In this document: in pieces, positions 9,251 to 17,463 of the stretch | How the letters are laid out: every line of letters begins with the position of its first letter | Numbering within the stretch: the first letter of the stretch is position 1 | DNA from: Pantoea nemavictus | Lineage (GTDB): Bacteria; Pseudomonadota; Gammaproteobacteria; Enterobacterales; Enterobacteriaceae | Direction: 5' to 3' | DNA: 64,000 bases | NCBI RefSeq assembly: GCF_037479095.1 | Contig: NZ_JBBGZW010000002.1 | Span: forward strand, 558,001 to 622,000 | Made by a program: the position numbers and the translations under genes | The notes under the pieces: model-generated | What the model was told of the DNA's origin: nothing | What the model saw: the letters and a program-made list of their open reading frames with translations, nothing else | Database searches by the model: none

Positions 9251-9997
9251 TTAGATCTGCGATGCACCGCCATCAGAAAATATTTCAGCGCCATTGATAT
9301 AGGCGGCATCCTCACTGGCAAGGAAAGCAACCGCTTTTGCAATTTCGCTTATCTTCCCAATGCGCCCGATTGGGCTGCGGTCTCTTAACGATTGTAAAAT
9401 TACGTCCACAGGCTGTGGCAGGAAGTCGCGTAAAGACTGCGTATCAACTGGGCCCGGACTGAGAACATTTATGCGAACGCCTGAACCTTTAATATCCAGT
9501 ATCCAGCTACGTACCATTGCGCGTAATGCGGCCTTGGTACCGCCATAAATACTCATCCCCTCCCCGGGATTAATTGAGGCCGTCGATCCTGTAATAACAA
9601 TGCTGCTACCGGGTTTCATCAGCGGTAAGGCTTTCTGCACGGTAAATGTAATACCTCTTACGTTGGTGGTGAACTGGCGATCAAACTTCTCGGGAGTAAT
9701 TTGCCCGAGTGGTTCAATTTCTCCCATGCCTGCATTAGCGATTAAAATATCAATGCGACCAAATCGGGATTTAATCTGCTCATAAAATGTATCCAGATCG
9801 GTGAGGCTTGATACATCCAGCTGAACCTGACTCGCATCAGGGCCTAAAGTACTGACTGCCGACTCAAGTTTATTTTTATTTCGGCCAGTAATGATTACGC
9901 TTGCACCGCGTGCGGCAAGCTCTTGCGCGATACCCAGACCGATGCCGGATGACGCACCGGTTACAACTGCGATTTTGTTCTGGAATGACTGAGGCAT
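9251..9997 (-). CDS. Short-chain dehydrogenase/reductase next to a TetR gene
   Basis: SDR of 248 residues. The start at 9997 (MPQSFQNKIAVVTGASSGIG) is chosen because AGGA lies about 8 bases upstream and the cofactor motif follows at the usual distance; in-frame codons to 10066 are unlikely. NAGMGE, the catalytic YGGTK and a C-terminal GAEIFSDGGASQI are visible. It is divergent from the TetR gene at 10176. An 18-bp perfect palindrome lies 32 bases upstream of its start, so it is probably the main target of that regulator. Confidence 0.87.
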   Translation of the reverse strand: MPQSFQNKIAVVTGASSGIGLGIAQELAARGASVIITGRNKNKLESAVSTLGPDASQVQLDVSSLTDLDTFYEQIKSRFGRIDILIANAGMGEIEPLGQITPEKFDRQFTTNVRGITFTVQKALPLMKPGSSIVITGSTASINPGEGMSIYGGTKAALRAMVRSWILDIKGSGVRINVLSPGPVDTQSLRDFLPQPVDVILQSLRDRSPIGRIGKISEIAKAVAFLASEDAAYINGAEIFSDGGASQI

Positions 9998-10028
9998 GGT
10001 GATTTTTCCTTTCTGGTAGTGATTGAAC

Positions 10029-10046
10029 ATGTAGTGATCACTACAT
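10029..10046. promoter_or_regulatory. Perfect 18-bp palindromic operator, probable TetR target
   Basis: ATGTAGTGATCACTACAT is a perfect palindrome in the divergent region between the SDR (start 9997) and the TetR gene (start 10176). A degenerate second copy, TAGCGATTACTA, lies at 10140-10151, 25 bases before the regulator start, and differs from the core TAGTGATCACTA by two transitions. This suggests control of both promoters. Confidence 0.75.
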
Positions 10047-10175
10047 AGAAAGAGATTCATGTACAAGCTTTATTTTAATGGCTATTTATAAATCGATTAA
10101 ATTCAATTACATAAATTTAACCTTTGATGCTTTATCATTTAGCGATTACTATATAAATAGCATTCAGGAGGCGAG

Positions 10176-10754
10176 ATGACACAGATAAACAGGCAGCGAC
10201 GCCCTGCTTTTGATCGCGAGGCTGGTGTGGCCATTGCACAGGCGCTATTTCATGAACATGGCTATGACGCAGTGAGCATTGCTGACCTGACTCAGGCGTT
10301 GAACATTAAGCCACCCAGTTTTTATGCTGCGTATGGCAGTAAGGTGGGTTTATACCAGAGGACACTGGAACGTTACGCACAGGAGAGCGCGCTTCCTCTA
10401 GATAAACTTTTATCACCCGAGAAATCTGTTGCGGCAGGTGTGGAAGCTTTGCTTATTGCAGCAGCCAGACAATACGGGCGTCATGCGCATCAGCGTGGTT
10501 GTTTGGTTACTGAGGGCATGCGCGCTGATGATAAAGATGCCCGGGAAGTCGCCTGTAAGATAGCTCAGCCAGGAACTACAGCCATTCATAACTGGCTTAT
10601 GGCTAAGTGTCCACAATCAGCTGAATGCCTTACAGACTTTATTGTGGTAACACTGAAAGGGTTATCTGCTGCAGCCTATCAGGGCATGTCTCAACGCAGA
10701 CTAATAGAAACAGCAAAAATGTCTTCACAGGTTGTTTCTGCACATGTTAAATAA
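10176..10754 (+). CDS. TetR/AcrR family repressor
   Basis: 192 residues. The N-terminal HTH reads FDREAGVAIAQALFHEHGYDAVSIADLTQALNIKPPSFYAAYGSK, the usual TetR pattern ending in a phenylalanine/tyrosine-rich recognition helix. AGGAGG lies 4 bases before the ATG. The C-terminal ligand-binding part is typical of the YxaF/LmrA-like group with the RGCLVTEG segment. It is divergent from an SDR, with palindromic operators in between. Confidence 0.88.
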   Translation: MTQINRQRRPAFDREAGVAIAQALFHEHGYDAVSIADLTQALNIKPPSFYAAYGSKVGLYQRTLERYAQESALPLDKLLSPEKSVAAGVEALLIAAARQYGRHAHQRGCLVTEGMRADDKDAREVACKIAQPGTTAIHNWLMAKCPQSAECLTDFIVVTLKGLSAAAYQGMSQRRLIETAKMSSQVVSAHVK

Positions 10755-10935
10755 TATTGAGCGTTTGGGTCGCCTATATCAATCCGTTCTCTAAAAAGGT
10801 TATGTTTTTATTTAAAATTCCATCCCCCCTAATTATTCATCACCTACAGTGGTAAGTGGATAACTTATACATCGTTATTGAAAACAAGAGCGGCTGCTTT
10901 TCTCTCACAGCCGACCTGATGTGCAGCAGCAGCAT

Positions 10936-11847
10936 CTATTGATTTAAGAATGACTCTACTTCGTTGGAAAACCGTTCTGGCTGATCCAGCATAATAAAGT
11001 GAAAACTGTTATCGATACGTGTGAAATGAATATCTGGCGCAGAAGCATAGGCCTGACGGTACATCGCATCCACGCTGGCGGCAGGAATTCCGAATAAGGT
11101 GTCATACGCGTACACGACCTCAATCGGCGCTTTAATGCGACCAAGTTCGGGACGCAGATCGGTAATCATTAATTCATACACGGCATCCGCCACTGTTTTG
11201 CGATCAGAATTAATCCCCGCCGTCACCAACGCTGGCCTCTCCGACTCGGTCTTAGCCAGACGGGCTATGGATGCTTTCTGAAACTCTGCCATTTGCTCCG
11301 GCGACTGCCTCAGTAGCCAATCCCGCGTAGCAGTAGCACGTGGGGCAGCAGTTTCGCTGGTCGCCGCAGGGTCAATCATCAGCATATAGAACGGCAACGC
11401 ATCGACGATCATCAAACGACCGACCAGGTCGGGATGACGGGCCGCCAGCATTATTGCCATTTCTCCCCCAAGAGAATGGCCAATAATTACCGGTGCTTTG
11501 ATGTGCTGGCTTTGAATGTAATCAGCGATGGCATCAACTGCCGGCGCGATGACCTTCCCGTCAGGATTGGCAATGGCAGGCGTACTCGCAAAGCCCGCAA
11601 GTTCTATGAGATGAATGCGGTGGCTCTTACGTAAACCTGATGCTAAATCGCCCCAAACCTCGCGTGACGATGCCAACCCCGGAATTAATATGACATCCGC
11701 TCCTGAGCCTTGCGTCTGTACAGAGATACGCTGCGAGTTCGGATGCTCTGCAGGTATGGACATAGACTGAGTTGCGGACGCTGAGACTAAGACTGACAGC
11801 AATAAAAGAGTCCCTCCAAGCGTGGCACGAATAGTTGCGGTGGGCAT
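10936..11847 (-). CDS. Exported alpha/beta hydrolase
   Basis: 303 residues from the ATG at 11847, chosen because AAGGA lies 9 bases upstream and a signal peptide (MPTATIRATLGGTLLLLSVL) begins there; the frame is open further upstream but without a ribosome site. The nucleophile elbow is GHSLGGE and the oxyanion segment LIPGLASS. The final SFHFIMLDQPERF carries the catalytic histidine. Likely a periplasmic esterase or lipase-like enzyme; substrate unknown. It converges on the TetR gene. Confidence 0.8.
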   Translation of the reverse strand: MPTATIRATLGGTLLLLSVLVSASATQSMSIPAEHPNSQRISVQTQGSGADVILIPGLASSREVWGDLASGLRKSHRIHLIELAGFASTPAIANPDGKVIAPAVDAIADYIQSQHIKAPVIIGHSLGGEMAIMLAARHPDLVGRLMIVDALPFYMLMIDPAATSETAAPRATATRDWLLRQSPEQMAEFQKASIARLAKTESERPALVTAGINSDRKTVADAVYELMITDLRPELGRIKAPIEVVYAYDTLFGIPAASVDAMYRQAYASAPDIHFTRIDNSFHFIMLDQPERFSNEVESFLNQ

Positions 11848-12000
11848 GAGTTTAGTCCTTGTTATTTTATCCCTGATGAACCGGGTTAGCTTACTGAAGG
11901 GTTTATCATAAAAGATAAAATCATTAAGGGATGGATAAAAAGACTTTGGCATGTGCCAGTAACAGTTCCGCGCTGCCAGGATAAACGTTAGTTCGCTTTT

Positions 12001-12055
12001 CACTCATAGCGGAGATGCCTTGCAATGTCTGCTGTGTGCCAGAAGCGGACGTCTG
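12001..12055. repeat. Dispersed intergenic repeat, copy 1
   Basis: Begins with CACTCATAGCGGAGATGCC and ends with GTGCCAGAAGCGGACGTC. These are the two half-motifs shared with copies at 12138, 12649, 13361, 14051 and 14311. Intergenic, between the hydrolase and a GNAT gene; the rest of the 375-base gap shows no gene. Confidence 0.6.
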
Positions 12056-12137
12056 CGTTCTGGGTCAACACAAACGGGTGAGCGAAAGGGATGTTAAGTC
12101 TAATTTGGTATAACATCCCTAATGCCAAAATTTTGAC

Positions 12138-12210
12138 GTCCGCTTCTCGCTCATATCGGACCTTGTGCCCAAGTCAGTCCGCTTTGTGCTCAAAAGTGGA
12201 CTCTAAACCA
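12138..12210. repeat. Dispersed intergenic repeat, copy 2
   Basis: GTCCGCTTCTCGCTCATATC at 12138 continues as GGAC, then a second half with AGTCCGCTTTGTGCTC and AAAAGTGGACTC. It ends where the GNAT ribosome site begins, so the gene's non-coding 5' flank is repeat-derived. Confidence 0.6.
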
Positions 12211-12222
12211 GAGGATACCCTT

Positions 12223-12645
12223 TTGTCTGATTACTATCAGCTTGTTGAAACTGTTCCGTCCGTAGAGGATTTTTGCCGCTTACGCATTATCTCAGGGTTG
12301 ACGCCTCGTACCGCAGAGGGTGTCCGTCTGGGGCTGCCTAACAGCTGTTATGGTGTACATATATGCTGGCAGAATACTGTCGTCGGCATGGGACGTATAG
12401 TGGGTGACGGCGCCATTAATATGGAAATTGTCGATGTAGCTGTTGATCCAGAGCATCAGGGTAGAGGGCTGGGCCGCAAGTTAATGGAAAGTTTGGCAAA
12501 CTGGCTCGATAAAAATGCATGTGATGGTGCTTATGTAACTCTCATGGCTGATGTCCCGGAGTTGTACGAAAAATTTGGCTTCATGCGAGTCAGCCCTGTG
12601 AGTGAAGGCATGGCAAGGGTCTGGAAACGAACTAAAACTACATAA
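12223..12645 (+). CDS. GNAT family N-acetyltransferase
   Basis: 140 residues starting at TTG 12223, which has AGAGGA (12210-12215) 7 bases upstream. The frame stays open further upstream only through the repeat sequence, so the longer version is rejected. The acetyl-CoA motif HQGRGLGRKLM is clear, with VDVAVDPE before it and LYEKFGFMRV after it, the standard GNAT A and B motifs. The substrate is unknown. It is first of three GNAT genes within 1.8 kb. Confidence 0.82.
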   Translation: MSDYYQLVETVPSVEDFCRLRIISGLTPRTAEGVRLGLPNSCYGVHICWQNTVVGMGRIVGDGAINMEIVDVAVDPEHQGRGLGRKLMESLANWLDKNACDGAYVTLMADVPELYEKFGFMRVSPVSEGMARVWKRTKTT

Positions 12646-12648
12646 GAT

Positions 12649-12712
12649 AATGTCTGCTTTTCGCGCATATGGGACCCTGTCTAGCAGCTGTCTGCTTTGT
12701 GCCAGTAGAGGA
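12649..12712. repeat. Dispersed intergenic repeat, copy 3
   Basis: ATGTCTGCTTTTCGCGCATA, then GTCTGCTTTGTGCCAGTAG: degenerate forms of the two half-motifs of the family. It starts only a few bases after the stop of the GNAT gene. Confidence 0.55.
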
Positions 12713-12846
12713 AAATGAGATGTCACCTCAGGTAATCGCACGGTAACTTTATAATTCTTTAAATTAATATCATTACCGTTATATCGTTGTTAATGCTATT
12801 AATCTGCTGTTTTCTATCTATAAGCTTACTAAATAAGGATTAAAAG

Positions 12847-13335
12847 ATGGTCTCGTTTCGCTTAATGACGCAAGAAGAGTACCCTGCTTATCTTGAATAT
12901 TTTATTTCTGATTATGCAGATGAGATAGCGTCAAATTATCGGATGTCCAAAAGTGATTCGCTGGTGAGAGCCAGGCAGGAAATATCAGAATTGCTTCCGG
13001 AAGGAATGAATACACAGGGGCAAACTTTACTGTCTATTGTCGAAAACTTAGATGTATCTCAAAGGCATGTTGGCTATCTCTGGTACAAGCCAGATGCGGG
13101 AATGCGCACAGCGTTTATTTATGATTTTCATATTTTCAATTCATACCAAGGAGAGGGGTTGGGTAAACAGACTCTTAGCGCTTTTGAAGAGAATCTTCAG
13201 GATAAATGTTTTAAAGAGATTAGACTCCGCGTTGCTGGAGATAATGCTCGTGCTCTCCATATCTACGAGAGCAGCGGTTATGGGGTAACGGGTATCAATA
13301 TGAGTAAGGCCATTGTGAACAAGAATATTAAATAA
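12847..13335 (+). CDS. GNAT family N-acetyltransferase
   Basis: 162 residues with AAGGA upstream of the ATG. The acetyl-CoA motif is SYQGEGLGKQTL, preceded by a hydrophobic strand and followed by LRVAGDNARALHIYESSGYG. Base composition is AT-richer than the neighbours, which suggests acquisition. It is flanked on both sides by copies of the dispersed repeat. Substrate unknown. Confidence 0.82.
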   Translation: MVSFRLMTQEEYPAYLEYFISDYADEIASNYRMSKSDSLVRARQEISELLPEGMNTQGQTLLSIVENLDVSQRHVGYLWYKPDAGMRTAFIYDFHIFNSYQGEGLGKQTLSAFEENLQDKCFKEIRLRVAGDNARALHIYESSGYGVTGINMSKAIVNKNIK

Positions 13336-13360
13336 CAGACTAAGTAATTTAGAACTATTT

Positions 13361-13428
13361 CCGGTGTTCGCTCATAGCTGCCCTACCTGTCTTCCTGGTA
13401 TGCAATTCGGTGCCTGAAGCGGACGTCA
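13361..13428. repeat. Dispersed intergenic repeat, copy 4
   Basis: Starts GTGTTCGCTCATAGCTGCCC and ends GGTGCCTGAAGCGGACGTCA; the same order of half-motifs as copy 1 with several mismatches. It lies between two GNAT genes. Confidence 0.55.
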
Positions 13429-13504
13429 TTAGCAAGTGAAGGCTTTTCGGTAGCCGTTCAGCATGCGTGGACAGAATTAGCTAACTTTCCAATTCGTTAC
13501 TGCC

Positions 13505-13957
13505 CTACCGTGCTGGGTTTCTCAGGCATAATTGGTGAGTGACTTTTTCCATACCAGATAAAGCAACAAAACCAGCTTGTTCATAGAAAGTGAATGCCGA
13601 TGAGGGAGCGTTGGTGTTGATAAAATCAAACCAGCGACCAGCATCCTTTAGTGTTTCACTGAGCAGGCCACTGCCAATCCGCCGATTTCTCCATCTAGTA
13701 CCTACATAGAAATGTCGCAAACGTCCGATGCCAGCGGATTGCGTAAAAGGATCGATATTAAGTCCGCACGTGCCAACAATTAAACCATCAGCATAAGCCC
13801 CAATCAGTTTTTCCCCGGGCCTGTCAAAACGGTTATGTCCGCTAAGCCAATTTTCTTCCAGCCTGCGTAGCATATTAAATCCTTCAGCCATGCTCTGCGT
13901 TCTTAGCTCAATAAACCCCGGGTTGCCCGGGGTGAGATTTGCGAATTGGATATCCAT
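13505..13957 (-). CDS. GNAT family N-acetyltransferase
   Basis: 150 residues. The acetyl-CoA loop is RWRNRRIGSGLLSETL, with a preceding RLRHFYVG strand and a final FTFYEQAGFVAL helix-strand, all typical of GNAT enzymes. Opposite strand to the two GNAT genes before it and separated from them by a repeat copy. Substrate unknown. Confidence 0.8.
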   Translation of the reverse strand: MDIQFANLTPGNPGFIELRTQSMAEGFNMLRRLEENWLSGHNRFDRPGEKLIGAYADGLIVGTCGLNIDPFTQSAGIGRLRHFYVGTRWRNRRIGSGLLSETLKDAGRWFDFINTNAPSSAFTFYEQAGFVALSGMEKVTHQLCLRNPAR

Positions 13958-14050
13958 CAGTCATTCCAATGATTTCAGTCTTCATATTCTGGACATGATT
14001 AACTGAAGGGTTTAGCGTGAGAGTCGTAATGCCCTTGCCTTTGTAACTAT

Positions 14051-14083
14051 AAATGTCCGCTTCGTGCCAGGAGCGGACTCCAG
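14051..14083. repeat. Dispersed intergenic repeat, short copy 5
   Basis: AATGTCCGCTTCGTGCCAGG followed by AGCGGACTCC. It abuts the 3' end of the minus-strand gene remnant that ends at 14088. Confidence 0.55.
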
Positions 14084-14087
14084 CCAT

Positions 14088-14300
14088 TTATTCTCTTACT
14101 TTTGACAAGATTGCTCTATACAGTTCAATGGCTCTCCAGATGTCATCCAGTGTATCTCCATCCCAATCAGGAACTGTAGCCAACTCAGATTTGAACTGCA
14201 TAATGAGGATATGCGCATCTGCGACTTCATCCTTTCGACAATTTAATGCGATACGAGATATCGACTTCGAAGATAGGCTTAAGTAGGGTGAAAAAGCCGA
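14088..14300 (-). pseudogene. Small gene or 5'-truncated remnant, unknown family
   Basis: On the minus strand the frame ending at 14088 reads like genuine protein: a segment ISRIALNCRKDEVADAHIL runs into a part ending in LDDIWRAIELYRAILSKVRE. The only in-frame ATG (14201) would give 37 residues. Upstream codons stay open into the repeat copy at 14311-14340, which appears to have replaced the true start. I do not recognise the family. The acidic-aromatic C-terminus with a predicted helix argues for real coding origin; the plus-strand frame over the same bases does not look like protein. Confidence 0.4.
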
Positions 14301-14310
14301 CTTTACTATG

Positions 14311-14340
14311 TGCGTTCCTCGCTCATATCGGACATCCGCC
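14311..14340. repeat. Dispersed intergenic repeat, copy 6
   Basis: TGCGTTCCTCGCTCATATCG followed by GACATCCGCC, matching the CGCTCATATCGGAC half of copy 2. Between 14341 and 14513 I see no gene. Confidence 0.55.
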
Positions 14341-14513
14341 TCACGTCAATCATTTATGCCATAAACTGCTGTAGGCGATCTCACAAGGCTGCAGCGACCT
14401 ACTCGCAGCCGTTATTTTGTTTAACTATACGCGGATGAAGGGGTAAAGGTGGTGGTGTACCGTTAAATTTCTTTCCCTCACGCCTATTCCTCAACCTCGC
14501 CTTTTGCTAGCCT

Positions 14514-14540
14514 ATGCGGCTGGACTGCTTCCAGCCGCAT
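14514..14540 (+). promoter_or_regulatory. Perfect stem-loop in the leader of the 14566 gene
   Basis: ATGCGGCTGG and CCAGCCGCAT form a 10-bp perfect stem with a 7-base loop, 15 bases before the ribosome site AAGGAG. It could regulate translation or mark the terminator of an unseen upstream unit; no T-run follows. Confidence 0.4.
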
Positions 14541-14565
14541 TAGCGTTGCCGGTTAAGGAGTTTCC

Positions 14566-15222
14566 ATGTCGCCTTTCAACAAACACCGCCCCTTCATTTC
14601 CCTTTCTCGTCGTCAGCGTCGTAAAAAAGTCATCAAGCTTAAAAACCGTATCTATCGTGAACGTCAGCGTTGTGGCGGGATGTTCTATGATGATTGCGAT
14701 ATCCAACACTACCAAGACAACCCCGACCATATTTGGGCGTGGAGTGATATCTATTTTGTCGGCCGCGATCCCGCCGATCTCTGGAATGCTGAAATCATCA
14801 CGGCTAAGTTGGCGTTTCAAGATGCGGTACATGATCGCGCATTCAATGAAACCTGGGCGATGCTCAGTCAGCAGGAACAAGAAGAAGAGGCGCGATATGA
14901 AACAACCACAAATGTGAATAGCAAAGGCAAAATCGTTAGCCATACCCTTGTGAACCGAGAAAAACAGGCCTATGCGATTTTTGGCGGACTGACATTTTGG
15001 CAGTTTGTTGAGAAGCGTGAGCAGGTAATAGCGCAAGATGAACCGCCGGCTGTGTGTTGTGGTTATCAGTTTCTACCGGGGTTCGCTTATGGGCATGGGC
15101 TACGGATGATTGTTGATGCTGAGGCGCTGAGTGTGCCGGTTATTGAGACGGCGATTGGGGATTTTTTGAAAAGAGTGAGTGACGTGCCTGGGGGACAGCG
15201 ATTTATATGTGGGAGGATTTAG
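14566..15222 (+). CDS. Hypothetical protein, 218 aa
   Basis: Not assigned to a named family. AAGGAG precedes the ATG. The N-terminus is strongly basic (SRRQRRKKVIKLKNRIYRERQR), followed by acidic and aromatic segments such as CDIQHYQDNPDHIWAWSDIYF, and a central acidic helix QQEQEEEARYE. No signal peptide or membrane segment. Cysteines are few. The coding pattern is good throughout, so it is a real gene. The basic N-terminus could bind nucleic acid or be a targeting tail. Confidence 0.7.
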   Translation: MSPFNKHRPFISLSRRQRRKKVIKLKNRIYRERQRCGGMFYDDCDIQHYQDNPDHIWAWSDIYFVGRDPADLWNAEIITAKLAFQDAVHDRAFNETWAMLSQQEQEEEARYETTTNVNSKGKIVSHTLVNREKQAYAIFGGLTFWQFVEKREQVIAQDEPPAVCCGYQFLPGFAYGHGLRMIVDAEALSVPVIETAIGDFLKRVSDVPGGQRFICGRI

Positions 15223-15308
15223 GATTTCACAATCTATTTCTAAATTCATATCACGCTGAAACAATAGGATTTATCATTTTCAAATTATAGTCATCAATAA
15301 GGCCATCC

Positions 15309-16004
15309 ATGAATAGCACAGTATACGATGCTTTCCGCTGCCTGAACTTACTTGCGACAGCGACTCGTCCGCATGGAATTCGTGAAATGGGACGGGAGCT
15401 TGGACTGGATTCAGCCAAGGTTACGCGATTGATACAGACCTTGCTGACGCTGGATATGGTACAGCGCGATGCCAACCGCAAATACAGTTTGGGTATCGGT
15501 ATCCACCGCTTATCGGCTCACGCGATTCACAATTCGGCTTTTTACAATGCAGTAATGGACTTACTGGAAGAGAGCGGGAATCATGCCATCTCCATCGTGA
15601 TCGGAGTGCTAAGTGGAAATAAGGTGGTCTATTTGATTCATACCCGCGGCGGAAAAAGTATTGCGCGTGCCATAGGCAATTATGAGTCCTATCCGGTCCA
15701 TGATTCGGTAATCGGTATAAAACTTCTATCAGCGATGAGCGACGAAGAGATTATTGGCCAGATTGGTATCCACGATTATCAACTACTGAGAAGTGATATT
15801 GACGAGTCGCGCCGGCATCAGGTGTTTGCCAAGGATTTTGGAGAGGGCGATTACCGCCTGGCATGTAATATCCCTGGCATGCAGGCAGCGATCGCGCTAT
15901 CTAATATCAACAGTGAAAAAATGGATATTGAAAGCTTACGTTTGTATCTGACGTCGGCCGCGAAAAAAATCAGCGGAGAATCACTGCCGATGCTGCAGCA
16001 GTGA
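15309..16004 (+). CDS. IclR family transcriptional regulator
   Basis: 231 residues. The N-terminal winged helix (FRCLNLLATATRPHGIREMGRELGLDSAKVTRLIQTLLTLDMVQRD) and the C-terminal IclR effector domain are both present. Its 3' end overlaps the 3' end of the convergent KDPGal aldolase gene by 24 bases. It is therefore the likely local regulator of the sugar-acid operon, although it sits at that operon's tail rather than beside its promoter. Confidence 0.85.
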   Translation: MNSTVYDAFRCLNLLATATRPHGIREMGRELGLDSAKVTRLIQTLLTLDMVQRDANRKYSLGIGIHRLSAHAIHNSAFYNAVMDLLEESGNHAISIVIGVLSGNKVVYLIHTRGGKSIARAIGNYESYPVHDSVIGIKLLSAMSDEEIIGQIGIHDYQLLRSDIDESRRHQVFAKDFGEGDYRLACNIPGMQAAIALSNINSEKMDIESLRLYLTSAAKKISGESLPMLQQ

Positions 16005-16577
16005 CTCGCAACGAGCCGCTGTCTCAGACACGCGCTGGCCCGTTTTATACAGCGCGGAACCGAGCCCTACACTGTCGTAATAACGCAGGAACTCAGCTGC
16101 ATTCTCCACCCCTACCCCACCCACGGCTGAAAAGCTGACGGGCTGAGAGAGTGGACCTTTCACCAGTTGAGGGTAATTTGTTGGCAGTGCACAGGCCGGA
16201 AAAACCTTCATCACATCCACACCCAGATCGATCGCCGTGAATATTTCACTCGGCGAATACACCCCCGCGTACACTAAAAGTCTATGCAGTTTAGCCTGCG
16301 CAATCACAGCCGGATTCAAATTAGGAGTCAGAATAAAATCCGCAGCGGCGGCAAAGCTGCGCTGCACCTGATCTTCTGTGGTGACCGTTCCCACACCGAG
16401 TTGGATATCACTCCCAAAGCGCTGGCGGACTTGTCGCAGACTGATTTCCCAGTTGGGTGAGTTGGTCGTGATTTCTATACGTTGAATGCCATGCTCAACT
16501 AAACAGGCAATATGCGGCACTGCATCTTCGGGCGTAATCCCGCGGAGGATAGCGATGATTTGGTGATTATCCGCCAT
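15981..16577 (-). CDS. dgoA: 2-dehydro-3-deoxy-6-phosphogalactonate aldolase
   Basis: Class I KDPG/KDPGal-type aldolase of 198 residues that splits KDPGal to pyruvate and glyceraldehyde 3-phosphate. The IIAILRG start, RIEITTNSP with the catalytic glutamate, VGAGTV-like LGVGTVTT, and the Schiff-base lysine in DVMKVFPA are visible. The start at 16577 (MADNHQ) is preferred over 16592 because GAGGTG lies 7 bases upstream; it overlaps dgoK by 11 bases. Last gene of a five-gene operon. Confidence 0.88.
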   Translation of the reverse strand: MADNHQIIAILRGITPEDAVPHIACLVEHGIQRIEITTNSPNWEISLRQVRQRFGSDIQLGVGTVTTEDQVQRSFAAAADFILTPNLNPAVIAQAKLHRLLVYAGVYSPSEIFTAIDLGVDVMKVFPACALPTNYPQLVKGPLSQPVSFSAVGGVGVENAAEFLRYYDSVGLGSALYKTGQRVSETAARCESLLQHRQ

Positions 16578-17463
16578 AGCTAAACACCTCATTTAATCCG
16601 GCAATGATTGCGTCTTCAGCAGCTAAAAGCTCATAACGACAATGCAAAACCTCACATGCCTGCTGGTAACGGGGCAAAAGCATTTCACTACCAATAAAGC
16701 ACACCGTTTTATCGCCGCCGGGATGTCCGCATGCAACTTCGTATCCAATGAGCAATCCGGAAAGCCAGGAGGCGGCCTCTTCCTGTGCCAGAGCACCAAG
16801 AATGTAACGGCCCCGGCAGCGAAACAGTTCCGTCACCAGCTCAACTTTTTCATGCACCACTGATAGCGCCGTTTCGACCCCCGCCTGAAAAGCGGCCGGT
16901 GAGTCAACCTGCTCCGGCAAGCCTTTACCCACCACGGAGTGATTGAGTAATAAATGATAAAGCTCGCCGGTCATCAAGGTCTGCATCCCTGTGACCTGCT
17001 GCTGCGAGCGCTCAACCTTCAGCCATTTACTGTGGGTGCCGACGGCGGCGAATGTGGCGGCATCAGAAAGCGTAAGCGCACCCGCCAGCTGCATCTCTTC
17101 ACCCCGGCAGATCTCATTCACTCGTTTATCGCAAATGCCGGGACGTAAGGTCAGCGGATTTGGCAAGATACCCGGCAGTTCCATGCCTTTACCCAGTAGT
17201 TGCGAAAAACTCAGTGGCAAATCGAGATAACCGGCGTCAGCAATACCGATATTGCTGCCAATCATGCCGCAGAGCAGCACGGGTATTTGTTCATCGTAAG
17301 CATCTTCCAGCCGATGCAGCTGCTGCTTTAAAAGCTCAGGCAACGCTGAGCGCTGGCACTTGCCGACGCCGCAGCTGTCTTGCACAGATTTGATCACTAC
17401 GCCATCGCGCACGCTGAGGGCGCGAAAGTTGCTGGTACCCCAGTCCACCGCGATATAGTTCAT
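16567..17463 (-). CDS. dgoK: 2-dehydro-3-deoxygalactonokinase
   Basis: Kinase of 298 residues that phosphorylates KDGal for the downstream aldolase. The N-terminal phosphate-binding AVDWGTSNFRAL and the later GMIGSNIGIADAGYLDLP and GTHSKWL segments are characteristic of DgoK. It overlaps the DapA-type gene by 4 bases and dgoA by 11, so translation is coupled along the operon. Confidence 0.9.
   Translation of the reverse strand: MNYIAVDWGTSNFRALSVRDGVVIKSVQDSCGVGKCQRSALPELLKQQLHRLEDAYDEQIPVLLCGMIGSNIGIADAGYLDLPLSFSQLLGKGMELPGILPNPLTLRPGICDKRVNEICRGEEMQLAGALTLSDAATFAAVGTHSKWLKVERSQQQVTGMQTLMTGELYHLLLNHSVVGKGLPEQVDSPAAFQAGVETALSVVHEKVELVTELFRCRGRYILGALAQEEAASWLSGLLIGYEVACGHPGGDKTVCFIGSEMLLPRYQQACEVLHCRYELLAAEDAIIAGLNEVFSYGG

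Noticed and set aside
12091..12222. 44-codon N-terminal extension of the first GNAT gene
   Set aside because: The extension is translated repeat sequence; the TTG at 12223 has a proper SD.
14053..14286. 77-codon plus-strand frame
   Set aside because: Serine-rich, shadow-like composition; the minus strand over the same bases reads as protein, and its start lies inside a repeat copy.
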